Shown here one piece after another: positions 9,196-16,961 of a stretch of DNA of 36,826 bases. The notes beneath the pieces are model-generated. The model was not told the DNA's origin and made no database searches. It saw only the letters and a list, made by a program, of their open reading frames with translations. Every line of letters starts with the position of its first letter. Positions within the stretch are counted from its first letter, which is position 1. The stretch spans positions 115,264 to 152,089 of the forward strand of contig BEIL01000002.1 of assembly GCA_002898235.1 (NCBI GenBank). The letters run 5' to 3'. Made by a program: the position numbers and the translations under genes. The stretch comes from a bacterium HR35 (GTDB lineage: Bacteria; Patescibacteriota; Minisyncoccia; UBA6257; HR35).

Positions 9196-9981
9196 TTAGA
9201 GATAACCAATTTCTTTAAGATAATCTCGATATTCCCATTCCCATAAAGTTTTACAACCTAAAAAAGCTTTAAAATCCTCCTCTGGATTATTAAATTCTTT
9301 TAATTCCCATTCTCCTAAAAGCTCTCCAAATTTATGGTCACAAAAAGCGTCTCCACCTTCAATTTTTGTTCCCATTTTTCTAATTTTCATAACCGCCCCA
9401 CATTTTTCGCAAATTCTTTTCTGATTTATTCTCAGGATATATCTTTTTTCAATTGGTTTCAAAAGAGGAATCTTTCTTCCTTTCTCATCTCTAAAGAAAC
9501 CCTCTTCATTTAAAGCCATTAAATAAGCTGAAGTTTGAAGTCGATAATCTTCATAAATAGCTTGAGAAGTTTTGATATCAATTAAAGCAAAATTATTATC
9601 TAACTCACCAAGAACATCAAAAGTTCCAGCATAGCGATGAAGGGGATGGATAATTTTTTTCTCTAACCATTCTTGTCTAGAAAAAAAAGAATGATTTTTT
9701 AAAAAATCTTCAAAAGCTTGTTTTATACCAAGATATTCTGGAGGAACAACTATTTGTCTTCGTTGAATAAAACTTTCGATAATTTCATGAACAATTTTTC
9801 CTTCATCAGCTGCTTTTTGTTTTCTATTAGTAGCTTCTTTAAAATTAGGTGCTTCAGCATAAAAATAGTAAAGAGCTGGTTTGCTTTTAATTTCACAAAT
9901 TTTAGTTACCCGAGGATACCAGACATTGTCAATAATATAACCATGTTCTTTTTTAAATTTTTCCAAATCATTAATTGTCAT
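9196..9981 (-). CDS. PD-(D/E)XK (RecB-like) nuclease with a C-terminal CxxC...CxH cluster
   Basis: GKIVHEIIESF, YAGTFDVLGELDNNFALIDIKTSQAIYEDYRLQTSAYLMAL (D-x-IDIKT and QTSAY), plus CEKC...CDH. Confidence 0.78.
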   Translation of the reverse strand: MTINDLEKFKKEHGYIIDNVWYPRVTKICEIKSKPALYYFYAEAPNFKEATNRKQKAADEGKIVHEIIESFIQRRQIVVPPEYLGIKQAFEDFLKNHSFFSRQEWLEKKIIHPLHRYAGTFDVLGELDNNFALIDIKTSQAIYEDYRLQTSAYLMALNEEGFFRDEKGRKIPLLKPIEKRYILRINQKRICEKCGAVMKIRKMGTKIEGGDAFCDHKFGELLGEWELKEFNNPEEDFKAFLGCKTLWEWEYRDYLKEIGYL

Positions 9982-9983
9982 TT

Positions 9984-10661
9984 TTAAAGATAACGTAAAT
10001 AATTAGACCATAATTCATAAATTTGAGCTGTTACTAAAACATCTTTTAAAGCATAACTAGTTAAAGCTCGATAATCTTTTGTTTTAACTAATTCTTTAAC
10101 ATTTCGACCATCATAGATTTCTTTCGGATCTTCAAAGCCTAAGGAAAGAGCAGTTAATTTTAAACTTAAATGTTTAATTCGTTGATTAAAACTTAGTTTT
10201 TCAAAAAGATCAATATGATAATCACGGTCCAAGAGAGCATAAGTTGGTCTAATTTTATATTTTAATGAACGATAAAGTAAAAAAGGAATATCAAAGCGAT
10301 TGCCGTTAAAAGTAATAATTTCTTGATAATTAGGAACAATTTCCCAAAATTTTTTTAAGAGTTCTTCTTCTGTTGGAAATCTTTTAAAATCTATCAAATT
10401 TTCCGTCCAATCTTCAATTTCTTCCTCCCATTTAAAATAAACTGCTCCTCTTTTAGTTTCTGGGTTATAAAAACTAATAGCAATTATCTCGCCAAATTGA
10501 GGATAAAGGGATAGCTTTTCATCAATCAATTTAATTAATTCTTCCCTTGATTTTCTTTCAAATTCCTGAGAAAATTTCTCTAGAAGATGATCCTGAAGAT
10601 TGGGCGGTAAGTCTTTAAAATCAGGAGCTAAGGTTTCAATGTCGAAAACTAATTTTTGCAT
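9984..10661 (-). CDS. DEDDy-type 3'-5' exonuclease, RNase H fold
   Basis: VFDIETLA (ExoI), ITFNGNRFDIPFLLYRSLKY (ExoII), LTSYALKDVLVTAQIYELW (ExoIII YxxxD). Confidence 0.82.
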   Translation of the reverse strand: MQKLVFDIETLAPDFKDLPPNLQDHLLEKFSQEFERKSREELIKLIDEKLSLYPQFGEIIAISFYNPETKRGAVYFKWEEEIEDWTENLIDFKRFPTEEELLKKFWEIVPNYQEIITFNGNRFDIPFLLYRSLKYKIRPTYALLDRDYHIDLFEKLSFNQRIKHLSLKLTALSLGFEDPKEIYDGRNVKELVKTKDYRALTSYALKDVLVTAQIYELWSNYLRYL

Positions 10662-10667
10662 TTTTAG

Positions 10668-11150
10668 ATGTTTGATTTAATTACTTATCCCAATGATATT
10701 TTAAAACAAAAAACAAAGGATGTAAAGAAAGTTGATAAAGACATTAGAAAAATTGTTAATGAAATGAAGAAAATAATGAAAAGAAATAATGGAGTTGGCC
10801 TAGCAGCTAATCAAATAGGTCTTGATATTTCAATTTTTATTGCTGAAAGTGGAAACAAAATCTTAACTTTTATTAATCCCAAAATTTTAAAATTTGAAGG
10901 AGAAAAGGTTTTATTAGAAGAAGGCTGCCTTTCTTTGCCTAATATCTGGGGGAAAATAAAAAGATACCCTAAGGTTGAAGTTGAATATTTAGATCTTTTT
11001 GGCAAAAAGAAAAAAATTAAAGCTCAAGGATTTTTAGCTCAAATTATTCAACATGAAATTGATCATCTTAATGGTATTTTATTTGCTGAAAAAGCAGAAA
11101 AATTATATAAAATTGAAGAAATTGATAAACAAGAAGCTTTAAATAAATGA
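10668..11150 (+). CDS. def: peptide deformylase
   Basis: GVGLAANQIGLD, EEGCLSLP, QHEIDHLNGILF; TGA stop. Confidence 0.96.
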   Translation: MFDLITYPNDILKQKTKDVKKVDKDIRKIVNEMKKIMKRNNGVGLAANQIGLDISIFIAESGNKILTFINPKILKFEGEKVLLEEGCLSLPNIWGKIKRYPKVEVEYLDLFGKKKKIKAQGFLAQIIQHEIDHLNGILFAEKAEKLYKIEEIDKQEALNK

Positions 11151-12106
11151 AAAAATTCTTACCTTTAGTTTTTTTTAGTTCTTCAGAATTTGGGATTTAT
11201 GTTTTAAAAGAATTTTTGAAGACATATAAAATTTCTCTTATTTTAACTTTACCAGCTAAGAAAAAGGGTAGGGGGCTGAAACTTCAACCTAATGAAGTTT
11301 ATTTATTTGCTTTAAAGGAAAAAATTCCTGTTTTAGAAGTTAAAAATTGGCGGGAAATCGAAAAAGAATTGAATTTAATTAAACCCTTAGTAGGTGTAAT
11401 CGCTGGCTTCGGAAAAATAATTCCTCAATCTATTATTAATATTTTTCCTAAGGGTATTTTAAATATCCATCCATCTCTTTTGCCTAAATATCGAGGTCCT
11501 AATCCGATAAGAGAAACAATTTTAAACGGAGATAAAGAAACTGGAATAACTATTTTTATTATTGATGAATTAATTGATCATGGTCCAATTGTTGCCGTTG
11601 AATCTATTTTTCTTAAGGGAAACGAAGCTTATTTAGAACTTCAACAAACTTTGGGAAAATTAGGCGGTTTTAAATTAAGAGAAGTTATTGATGATTATTT
11701 AGAAGGAAAAATAGTTCCTTTGCCTCAAGATGAAACTCAGGCTACTTATACTCGAAAAATAAGCTTTGAAGATGGAAGGCTTAAAATAGAAGAAGACTAT
11801 GAAACCTGGCAAAGAAAAATTAGAGCCTTAAATCCAGAACCAGGGACTTATATTTATATTAACCATAAAGGCAATAAGAAACTCTTAAAAATTTTTTCAA
11901 TTTCTAAAATTAATGAAAATGAACTAGACGAAAAAACAAAGAAATTAAAAATCGGTGAGTTTTTTAGATATAAAAATGAATTAGGTTTAAGAATAAAAGA
12001 TTGTTTTATAGTTATTCATGAACTTCAGCTTCAAGACAGAAAAAAAATGACTTCAAAAGAATTTCTAAATGGTTATCCGCTCGAATCTTTTAAACTTGAA
12101 AATTAG
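11147..12106 (+). CDS. fmt: methionyl-tRNA formyltransferase
   Basis: SLLPKYRGPNPIRETILNGDKETGITIFIIDELIDHGPIV; ATGA overlap with def. Confidence 0.95.
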   Translation: MKKFLPLVFFSSSEFGIYVLKEFLKTYKISLILTLPAKKKGRGLKLQPNEVYLFALKEKIPVLEVKNWREIEKELNLIKPLVGVIAGFGKIIPQSIINIFPKGILNIHPSLLPKYRGPNPIRETILNGDKETGITIFIIDELIDHGPIVAVESIFLKGNEAYLELQQTLGKLGGFKLREVIDDYLEGKIVPLPQDETQATYTRKISFEDGRLKIEEDYETWQRKIRALNPEPGTYIYINHKGNKKLLKIFSISKINENELDEKTKKLKIGEFFRYKNELGLRIKDCFIVIHELQLQDRKKMTSKEFLNGYPLESFKLEN

Positions 12107-12678
12107 TATAAATTAAGATTTGACCCAACTTCATAAAGAAGAGTAGGACCAGTATTTTGGTTTCCACCATCATTTTGCATTGAAGCTGTATCTTTTTCCA
12201 ATTTAGCATTAAGTTCATATTCACCAATATTAGAAGTACAGACAAAAGCATAAAAATAACCTACTCCTCCAACCGTTTGATTTAGAGGGTCTAAAGGAAG
12301 AGTAGAAAGATTAACTAAACTTGATGAGGCAAAAGTTATATATCTTACCCAACCAGTTCCATTGACAGCTGTTGAATTAGTTCCAGTAGCTGTATAACCA
12401 GCAGGAACACCTGGCCAACTAGCTGGTGGATATGTTCCTGTATATGACCAAGAAATTGTATTTCCTGGACACCAATTTATTGCTGATCCAGATTGGGATA
12501 AATCAGCAACATAAGTATCGATTGCTCGAGCAACACTTGCTAAATTACCTTTTCTTTGAGAGTCTCTTGCTCTAACAAAAATTTCTTGAGGTTTAATAAC
12601 GACAATTAGAATTCCTGCTAAAATGGAAATTAAAGCTAAAACAATTAAAAGCTCAATTAAAGTAAAGCCTTTCTTCAT
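12103..12678 (-). CDS. type IV pilin/pseudopilin-like protein
   Basis: MKKGFTLIELLIVLALISILAGILIVV prepilin N-terminus. Confidence 0.9.
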   Translation of the reverse strand: MKKGFTLIELLIVLALISILAGILIVVIKPQEIFVRARDSQRKGNLASVARAIDTYVADLSQSGSAINWCPGNTISWSYTGTYPPASWPGVPAGYTATGTNSTAVNGTGWVRYITFASSSLVNLSTLPLDPLNQTVGGVGYFYAFVCTSNIGEYELNAKLEKDTASMQNDGGNQNTGPTLLYEVGSNLNLY

Positions 12679-12752
12679 AAATTAATTTTTTTTAAATTCG
12701 ACCTCTTCCAATTAATCCTAAATTTTAAAACAAAAAAATTAAAAAACAAAAT

Positions 12753-12761
12753 TGTTATAAT
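12753..12761 (+). promoter_or_regulatory. extended -10 promoter for the YkuK-like gene
   Basis: TGTTATAAT, 7 nt before the ATG at 12769. Confidence 0.5.
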
Positions 12762-12768
12762 AATATTA

Positions 12769-13242
12769 ATGCTTGAGGGTTTTAGACTAGCTAATGGACT
12801 TTATCTTCATAAAGAAGAACTTTTGAAAGAAATAGAAAGCTTTATTTTAGCAGATGATGATTTTTATTATAAAGTAATGGTTGGAACAGATTCTGAAAAC
12901 TATGAAAAAAAAGTTGAATTTATTTCAGTAATTGCTCTTCATCGAATTGGTAGAGGCGGTAGATTTTTCTGGAAAAAAAATATTATTAATAAACCTTTAG
13001 CTCTTTATGATAGACTTTGGCAGGAAGCTATTCTTTCTTTAAATATTAGTAAAGAACTTTTGTATGAATTAAATAAAAAAAATCTTCTTTTTGAATTTGA
13101 ACTTCATTTAGATTTAGGGACTAATGGTAAAAGCAATTCAACCGTTAGAGAAATTATTAATTTAATTAAAAGTTACGGTTTTGAGGTTAAGACTAAACCA
13201 TTTTCTTATGCTGCTTCAAAAGTAGCTGATAAACTTTTTTAG
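12769..13242 (+). CDS. YkuK-like (DUF458) predicted RNase H-fold protein
   Basis: KVMVGTDSENYEKKVEFISVIALHRIGRGGRFFWKK ... FELHLDLGTNGKSNSTVREIINLIKSYGFEVKTKPFSYAASKVADK. Confidence 0.75.
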   Translation: MLEGFRLANGLYLHKEELLKEIESFILADDDFYYKVMVGTDSENYEKKVEFISVIALHRIGRGGRFFWKKNIINKPLALYDRLWQEAILSLNISKELLYELNKKNLLFEFELHLDLGTNGKSNSTVREIINLIKSYGFEVKTKPFSYAASKVADKLF

Positions 13243-13318
13243 CTTGAAATAGTCTTCTAAAAGTTTTATAATTAACTTACTGGGGCTCGTTGAAGTTAAT
13301 TTTGACGGCTCCACTCCG

Positions 13319-13336
13319 CCCTGCCGAAAGGCAGGG
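13319..13336 (+). other. GC-rich GAAA-tetraloop hairpin upstream of tRNA-Lys
   Basis: CCCTGCC-GAAA-GGCAGGG perfect 7-bp stem. Confidence 0.7.
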
Positions 13337-13340
13337 TTTA

Positions 13341-13413
13341 GCCCCCGTAGCTCAATTGGTAGAGCAACGGCCTTTTAAGCCGGTGGTTGCAGGTTCGAAT
13401 CCTGCCGGGGGCA
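13341..13413 (+). tRNA. tRNA-Lys (TTT)
   Basis: Acceptor GCCCCCG/CGGGGGC, anticodon loop CTTTTAA, T-arm TTGCAGG-TTCGAAT-CCTGC. Confidence 0.95.
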
Positions 13414-13414
13414 A

Positions 13415-14005
13415 ATGTTAAATTTAAATTTAAATTTAAAAAATAGAGATTTAAATAAAAAGGCTGATAGTTATCGAAAAGAAGGTTTTGTGCCAGGAAT
13501 TGTTTATGGACCAGAAATTGGTTCACTTCCAGTTTTAATTGAAAAAAAAGCTTTTGAAGATTTTTATAAAAGATATGAATCTGGTTTATTTGAGTTTTCC
13601 TTAGAAAATAAAAAATACTTAGGTATTTTACAAGAAGTTCAATTCCATCCTCTTAATGATGAAATTATTCATTTTGATATTTTCGTTCCTTCTTTAGAAG
13701 AAAAAATTACTACTCGAGTTCCTTTAGAATTTGTTGGCGAAGCACCAGGAATTAAAGCTGGTGGTGTTTTAAGTATTAATCTTGAGGAATTAGAGATAGA
13801 ATGTTTGCCAACAAAAATACCCGAAGCTATTTATGTTGATTTGACTAAGCTTGAAAAAATCGGTGATTCTATTTATGTTAAAGATTTAAATATTCCTCCT
13901 GATGTTAAGGTTTTAATTAGTCCAGAAAATCCGGTAGTTACTTTAATTGCCGAAGCTCAAGTTGAAGAAGAAAGCCAAGAAACAACATCAACTCCTCAAG
14001 CTTAA
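13415..14005 (+). CDS. rplY: 50S ribosomal protein L25 (CTC family)
   Basis: NKKADSYRKEGFVPGIVYGPEIGSLPVLIEKKAFEDFY..., EVQFHPLNDEIIHFDIFVP, EFVGEAPGIKAGGVLSINLEELEIECLPTKIPEAIYVDLTKL. Confidence 0.92.
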   Translation: MLNLNLNLKNRDLNKKADSYRKEGFVPGIVYGPEIGSLPVLIEKKAFEDFYKRYESGLFEFSLENKKYLGILQEVQFHPLNDEIIHFDIFVPSLEEKITTRVPLEFVGEAPGIKAGGVLSINLEELEIECLPTKIPEAIYVDLTKLEKIGDSIYVKDLNIPPDVKVLISPENPVVTLIAEAQVEEESQETTSTPQA

Positions 14006-14018
14006 TTTTTAACTTTCA

Positions 14019-15419
14019 ATGAAAAAAATCGAAGATATTAAACCTAAAAGTATCGATTTTTTTCCAATTAAAAAGAAAAATTTCTTAAAAGTTTCCTTTT
14101 CCAATTTTTGGAGATACTTTCTAGTTTTAATTTTTCTTTTAGCTCTTAATTTTGCTTCGGCTCCTAACTCCTTTACCCAAGTGACTAATACTAAAAAATT
14201 ACCACCAGAGCTTGAGGCTAAAAAACAATCACTTGAGGCTCAACTTCAAGAAGTTTTGAAAGAAATTGAAAAATATAAGGCTGAGATTAATAAAATTAGA
14301 AGCCAAAAAAGAAGTATTCAGCAAGAAATAAATTTAGTTAATTCTCAAATTAAAAAAACTGAATTAGAAATTAAAGCTATTAATATTCAAATTGAAAATT
14401 TAAATAGAAAAATAGCTCAAACTAAAAAATCAATCACCTTAACTGAAGAAAAAATTCAAAAATCAAAAGAATATTTAGTAGTCTTAATTAGGTTTTATTA
14501 TCAACTTAGACAAAGAAATGTAATTGAAGTTTTTTTAGCTGAAGCTAAACTTTCTGATTATTTCAGTCGTTTTTATTATTTAGCTAAAGTTCAAGAAAAT
14601 ATAAGTAACGAGATTGATAACTTAAAAGAACTTAATGAAACCCTAAATAAACAAAAATCTAAACTGGAAGAAGAATTGAAGGTTCAAAACAATCTTTTAA
14701 CTTTAGCTAAAATTAAATATCAAGAACTTCAAGAATTAAAAGCAGAAAAAAATCAACTTTTAGCTCAGGCACAAAAACTTGAAAGAGAGTATAATAAAAA
14801 ACTCCAAGAATCAGAAAGAACTGCTGCTCAAATTAGACAAGAAATTTATAAATTAGCTGGTGGAGCTGGTCCAATTACTTTTGGAGAAGCTTATGAATAT
14901 GCTAAATTAGTTGAAAAATATACTGGAGTTAGACCAGCTTTTCTTTTAGCTATCCTTCATTATGAAACCAAAATAGGGCAAAATGTAGGTACCTGTCATT
15001 ATAAAGATGCTATGAAACCTTCAGAAAGGCCAATTTTTGAACAATTAGTAAGTGAATTAGGTTTAGATCCTAATAAAATGCCAGTTTCTTGTAAGCCATG
15101 GTATGGTTGGGGTGGAGCAATGGGACCAGCTCAATTTATGCCCTCTACTTGGCTTAAATACAAAGAAAGAATAGCTAAAATAACAGGTAACAATCCGCCT
15201 TCACCTTGGAATATTCTTGATTCTTTTATAGCTGCCGGTCTTTATTTAAAAGATTTAGGAGCTGATATTGGAACTTATCAAGCTGAATGGAAAGCAGCAA
15301 TGATGTATTTTGCTGGTTCTAACTGGGATAATCCTTCTTTAAGATTTTATGGAGATGATGTTATGTCAATCGCTCAAAGATTTGAAGAAGATATCAGGAT
15401 TTTGGAAAGAGGAAAGTAA
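14019..15419 (+). CDS. secreted coiled-coil peptidoglycan hydrolase with C-terminal lytic transglycosylase (SLT/MltB-like) domain
   Basis: N-terminal TM, long coiled coil, then LAILHYETKIGQNVG...GWGGAMGPAQFMPSTWLKYKERI...PWNILDSFIAAGLYLKDLGA. Confidence 0.82.
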   Translation: MKKIEDIKPKSIDFFPIKKKNFLKVSFSNFWRYFLVLIFLLALNFASAPNSFTQVTNTKKLPPELEAKKQSLEAQLQEVLKEIEKYKAEINKIRSQKRSIQQEINLVNSQIKKTELEIKAINIQIENLNRKIAQTKKSITLTEEKIQKSKEYLVVLIRFYYQLRQRNVIEVFLAEAKLSDYFSRFYYLAKVQENISNEIDNLKELNETLNKQKSKLEEELKVQNNLLTLAKIKYQELQELKAEKNQLLAQAQKLEREYNKKLQESERTAAQIRQEIYKLAGGAGPITFGEAYEYAKLVEKYTGVRPAFLLAILHYETKIGQNVGTCHYKDAMKPSERPIFEQLVSELGLDPNKMPVSCKPWYGWGGAMGPAQFMPSTWLKYKERIAKITGNNPPSPWNILDSFIAAGLYLKDLGADIGTYQAEWKAAMMYFAGSNWDNPSLRFYGDDVMSIAQRFEEDIRILERGK

Positions 15420-16961
15420 AAGTAAAAGAGAAGACATTGACCAAGTTTGAATTAAAGAACCTTCGCTTTTTCTTTCTTTAGCTGAACTCAATTCACTTGA
15501 AAAACCCAAAACTCCATCTTTCAAAAGGTCAGTTAAAGAAGCTTCAATTATTTTTTGAATAGTAAATTTGTATTTTTTTTCATTTAAATCTTTTAAAATT
15601 AAAGCTAAGAGATTATTTAAATAATACCAAGAATCGCCAGAATGGTAACTTAAAGGATTTTCGCCAGTGTGTTGGCTTATAAATTTATCAGAATTAATTT
15701 TTTGGGTAGCAACTCCTCCCCAAGGCAAATAATAATCAACTAAAAATCTATCAAATATCTTTAACCATTCTTTTTTAGAGAAAACTTCTGGAAGGAGAAA
15801 ATAAACTAAAATTAAATTTACATCATACTCTTCTTTAATTTTTTGTTTAAGAAGCTTTAAATAAAAATCTGCTTTTTCTTTATAAATTTTTTCGAATTTG
15901 GCCAATTTTCTTAAGGCTTTTAAATAAAGAGTATAAATTTCTAAAGATTCATTTTTTTCTAAAGTATCCATCCAAGTTGCCTTTGCTGGTAATTTAAGTA
16001 AACCGTTTTTATCTAAAAAGTTTTCTTCCCAAAAACGAAGATATTTTTTAAAAACAACTGAATAATAAGCTAAATCTTCTTCATCGATATTTAAAATTAT
16101 TAATGGCAAAGTATCAGCCGCTAAAATTCCATTTTCTTTATTAAATTGCCATTTGTTTTCTAAATTAAAAAGATAATTAGAAAAAATGCTTTTTTTGTCC
16201 TTGAGATAATCTTTTAAAAGATAAAGAGATAAAAGTTCATCTCGAAACCAATTTTCAAAAAACCAAGGAAAGCCAGCGGGAAGATAATTTTTTAAAATTA
16301 ACGAATTAAGACGAGTTAAAATAAAATCAAAGATTTTATTATTAGTTAGATTAAAGATTTCTCCAGAAAAGCAAGCTGTTTCTAAGATTTTTATTTTTAG
16401 ACAATTAGTTTTTGAAGTTAACTTACCATAACTCCACCATTCTTTTAAAGAAGAATTTCTTTTAGAATCAAAATCTAAAAAATTTCTAAACCAACCAGTC
16501 TGAAAATTTAAAGGAGCAAAAGATTCAACAAGAATTTCCATTATAAGTTGGTTATCAAAATAGAAAAAAAAATGATAGGTTGAGGAATTTAATTTTTCTT
16601 CTTTAATAAATCTTAAAAAAGGATTATCATTAAAAATAAAATTAGCATCAAAAGAAAGACTAATTTCTTCAAGGTTAGCAGCTTTTATTTCTAAACAATT
16701 TTCTTCTTTGAGCGAAAGATAAATTTGATTTCTATCTGTTTCCCAAAAGATTTCAGTTGGAGAGAAAATGGTTATTTCTTTTGGCAAAGAAGAAATTTCT
16801 AAAGAATCTAAAAAGCGAAAAGGCTGATTTTTAAAATAAAAACCTCCAAAAAATCTGCTTTTTTCTTTACTTAAAATTAACCATAAATTTTTGTTTTTCA
16901 AAAATAACTTATCACTTAAAGATTCTCCTGAAAAATTAAGTTCTAAGTAATTTAGCTTCAT
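15366..16961 (-). CDS. amylo-alpha-1,6-glucosidase / glycogen debranching-type glucanotransferase domain protein
   Basis: GFPWFFENWFRDELLSLYLLKDYL, KATWMDTLEKNESLEIYTLYLKALRKLAKF, SYHSGDSWYYLNNLLALIL. Confidence 0.78.
   Translation of the reverse strand: MKLNYLELNFSGESLSDKLFLKNKNLWLILSKEKSRFFGGFYFKNQPFRFLDSLEISSLPKEITIFSPTEIFWETDRNQIYLSLKEENCLEIKAANLEEISLSFDANFIFNDNPFLRFIKEEKLNSSTYHFFFYFDNQLIMEILVESFAPLNFQTGWFRNFLDFDSKRNSSLKEWWSYGKLTSKTNCLKIKILETACFSGEIFNLTNNKIFDFILTRLNSLILKNYLPAGFPWFFENWFRDELLSLYLLKDYLKDKKSIFSNYLFNLENKWQFNKENGILAADTLPLIILNIDEEDLAYYSVVFKKYLRFWEENFLDKNGLLKLPAKATWMDTLEKNESLEIYTLYLKALRKLAKFEKIYKEKADFYLKLLKQKIKEEYDVNLILVYFLLPEVFSKKEWLKIFDRFLVDYYLPWGGVATQKINSDKFISQHTGENPLSYHSGDSWYYLNNLLALILKDLNEKKYKFTIQKIIEASLTDLLKDGVLGFSSELSSAKERKSEGSLIQTWSMSSLLLLLSSFQNPDIFFKSLSD

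Noticed and set aside
9718-9987. + strand 89-aa ORF
   Set aside because: Antisense to the well-supported RecB-like nuclease; low-complexity Phe/Asn/Ser composition.
10811-11005. Minus-strand 64-aa ORF
   Set aside because: Antisense shadow within def.
13415-13441. TTAAAT hexanucleotide repeats at the rplY start as a phase-variation tract
   Set aside because: The repeat unit is 6 bp, so copy changes stay in frame; encodes LNLNLNL only.
13338-13526. ORF on the minus strand (PGRIRTCNHRLKRPLLYQLSYGG)
   Set aside because: Antisense translation of tRNA-Lys and the rplY start.
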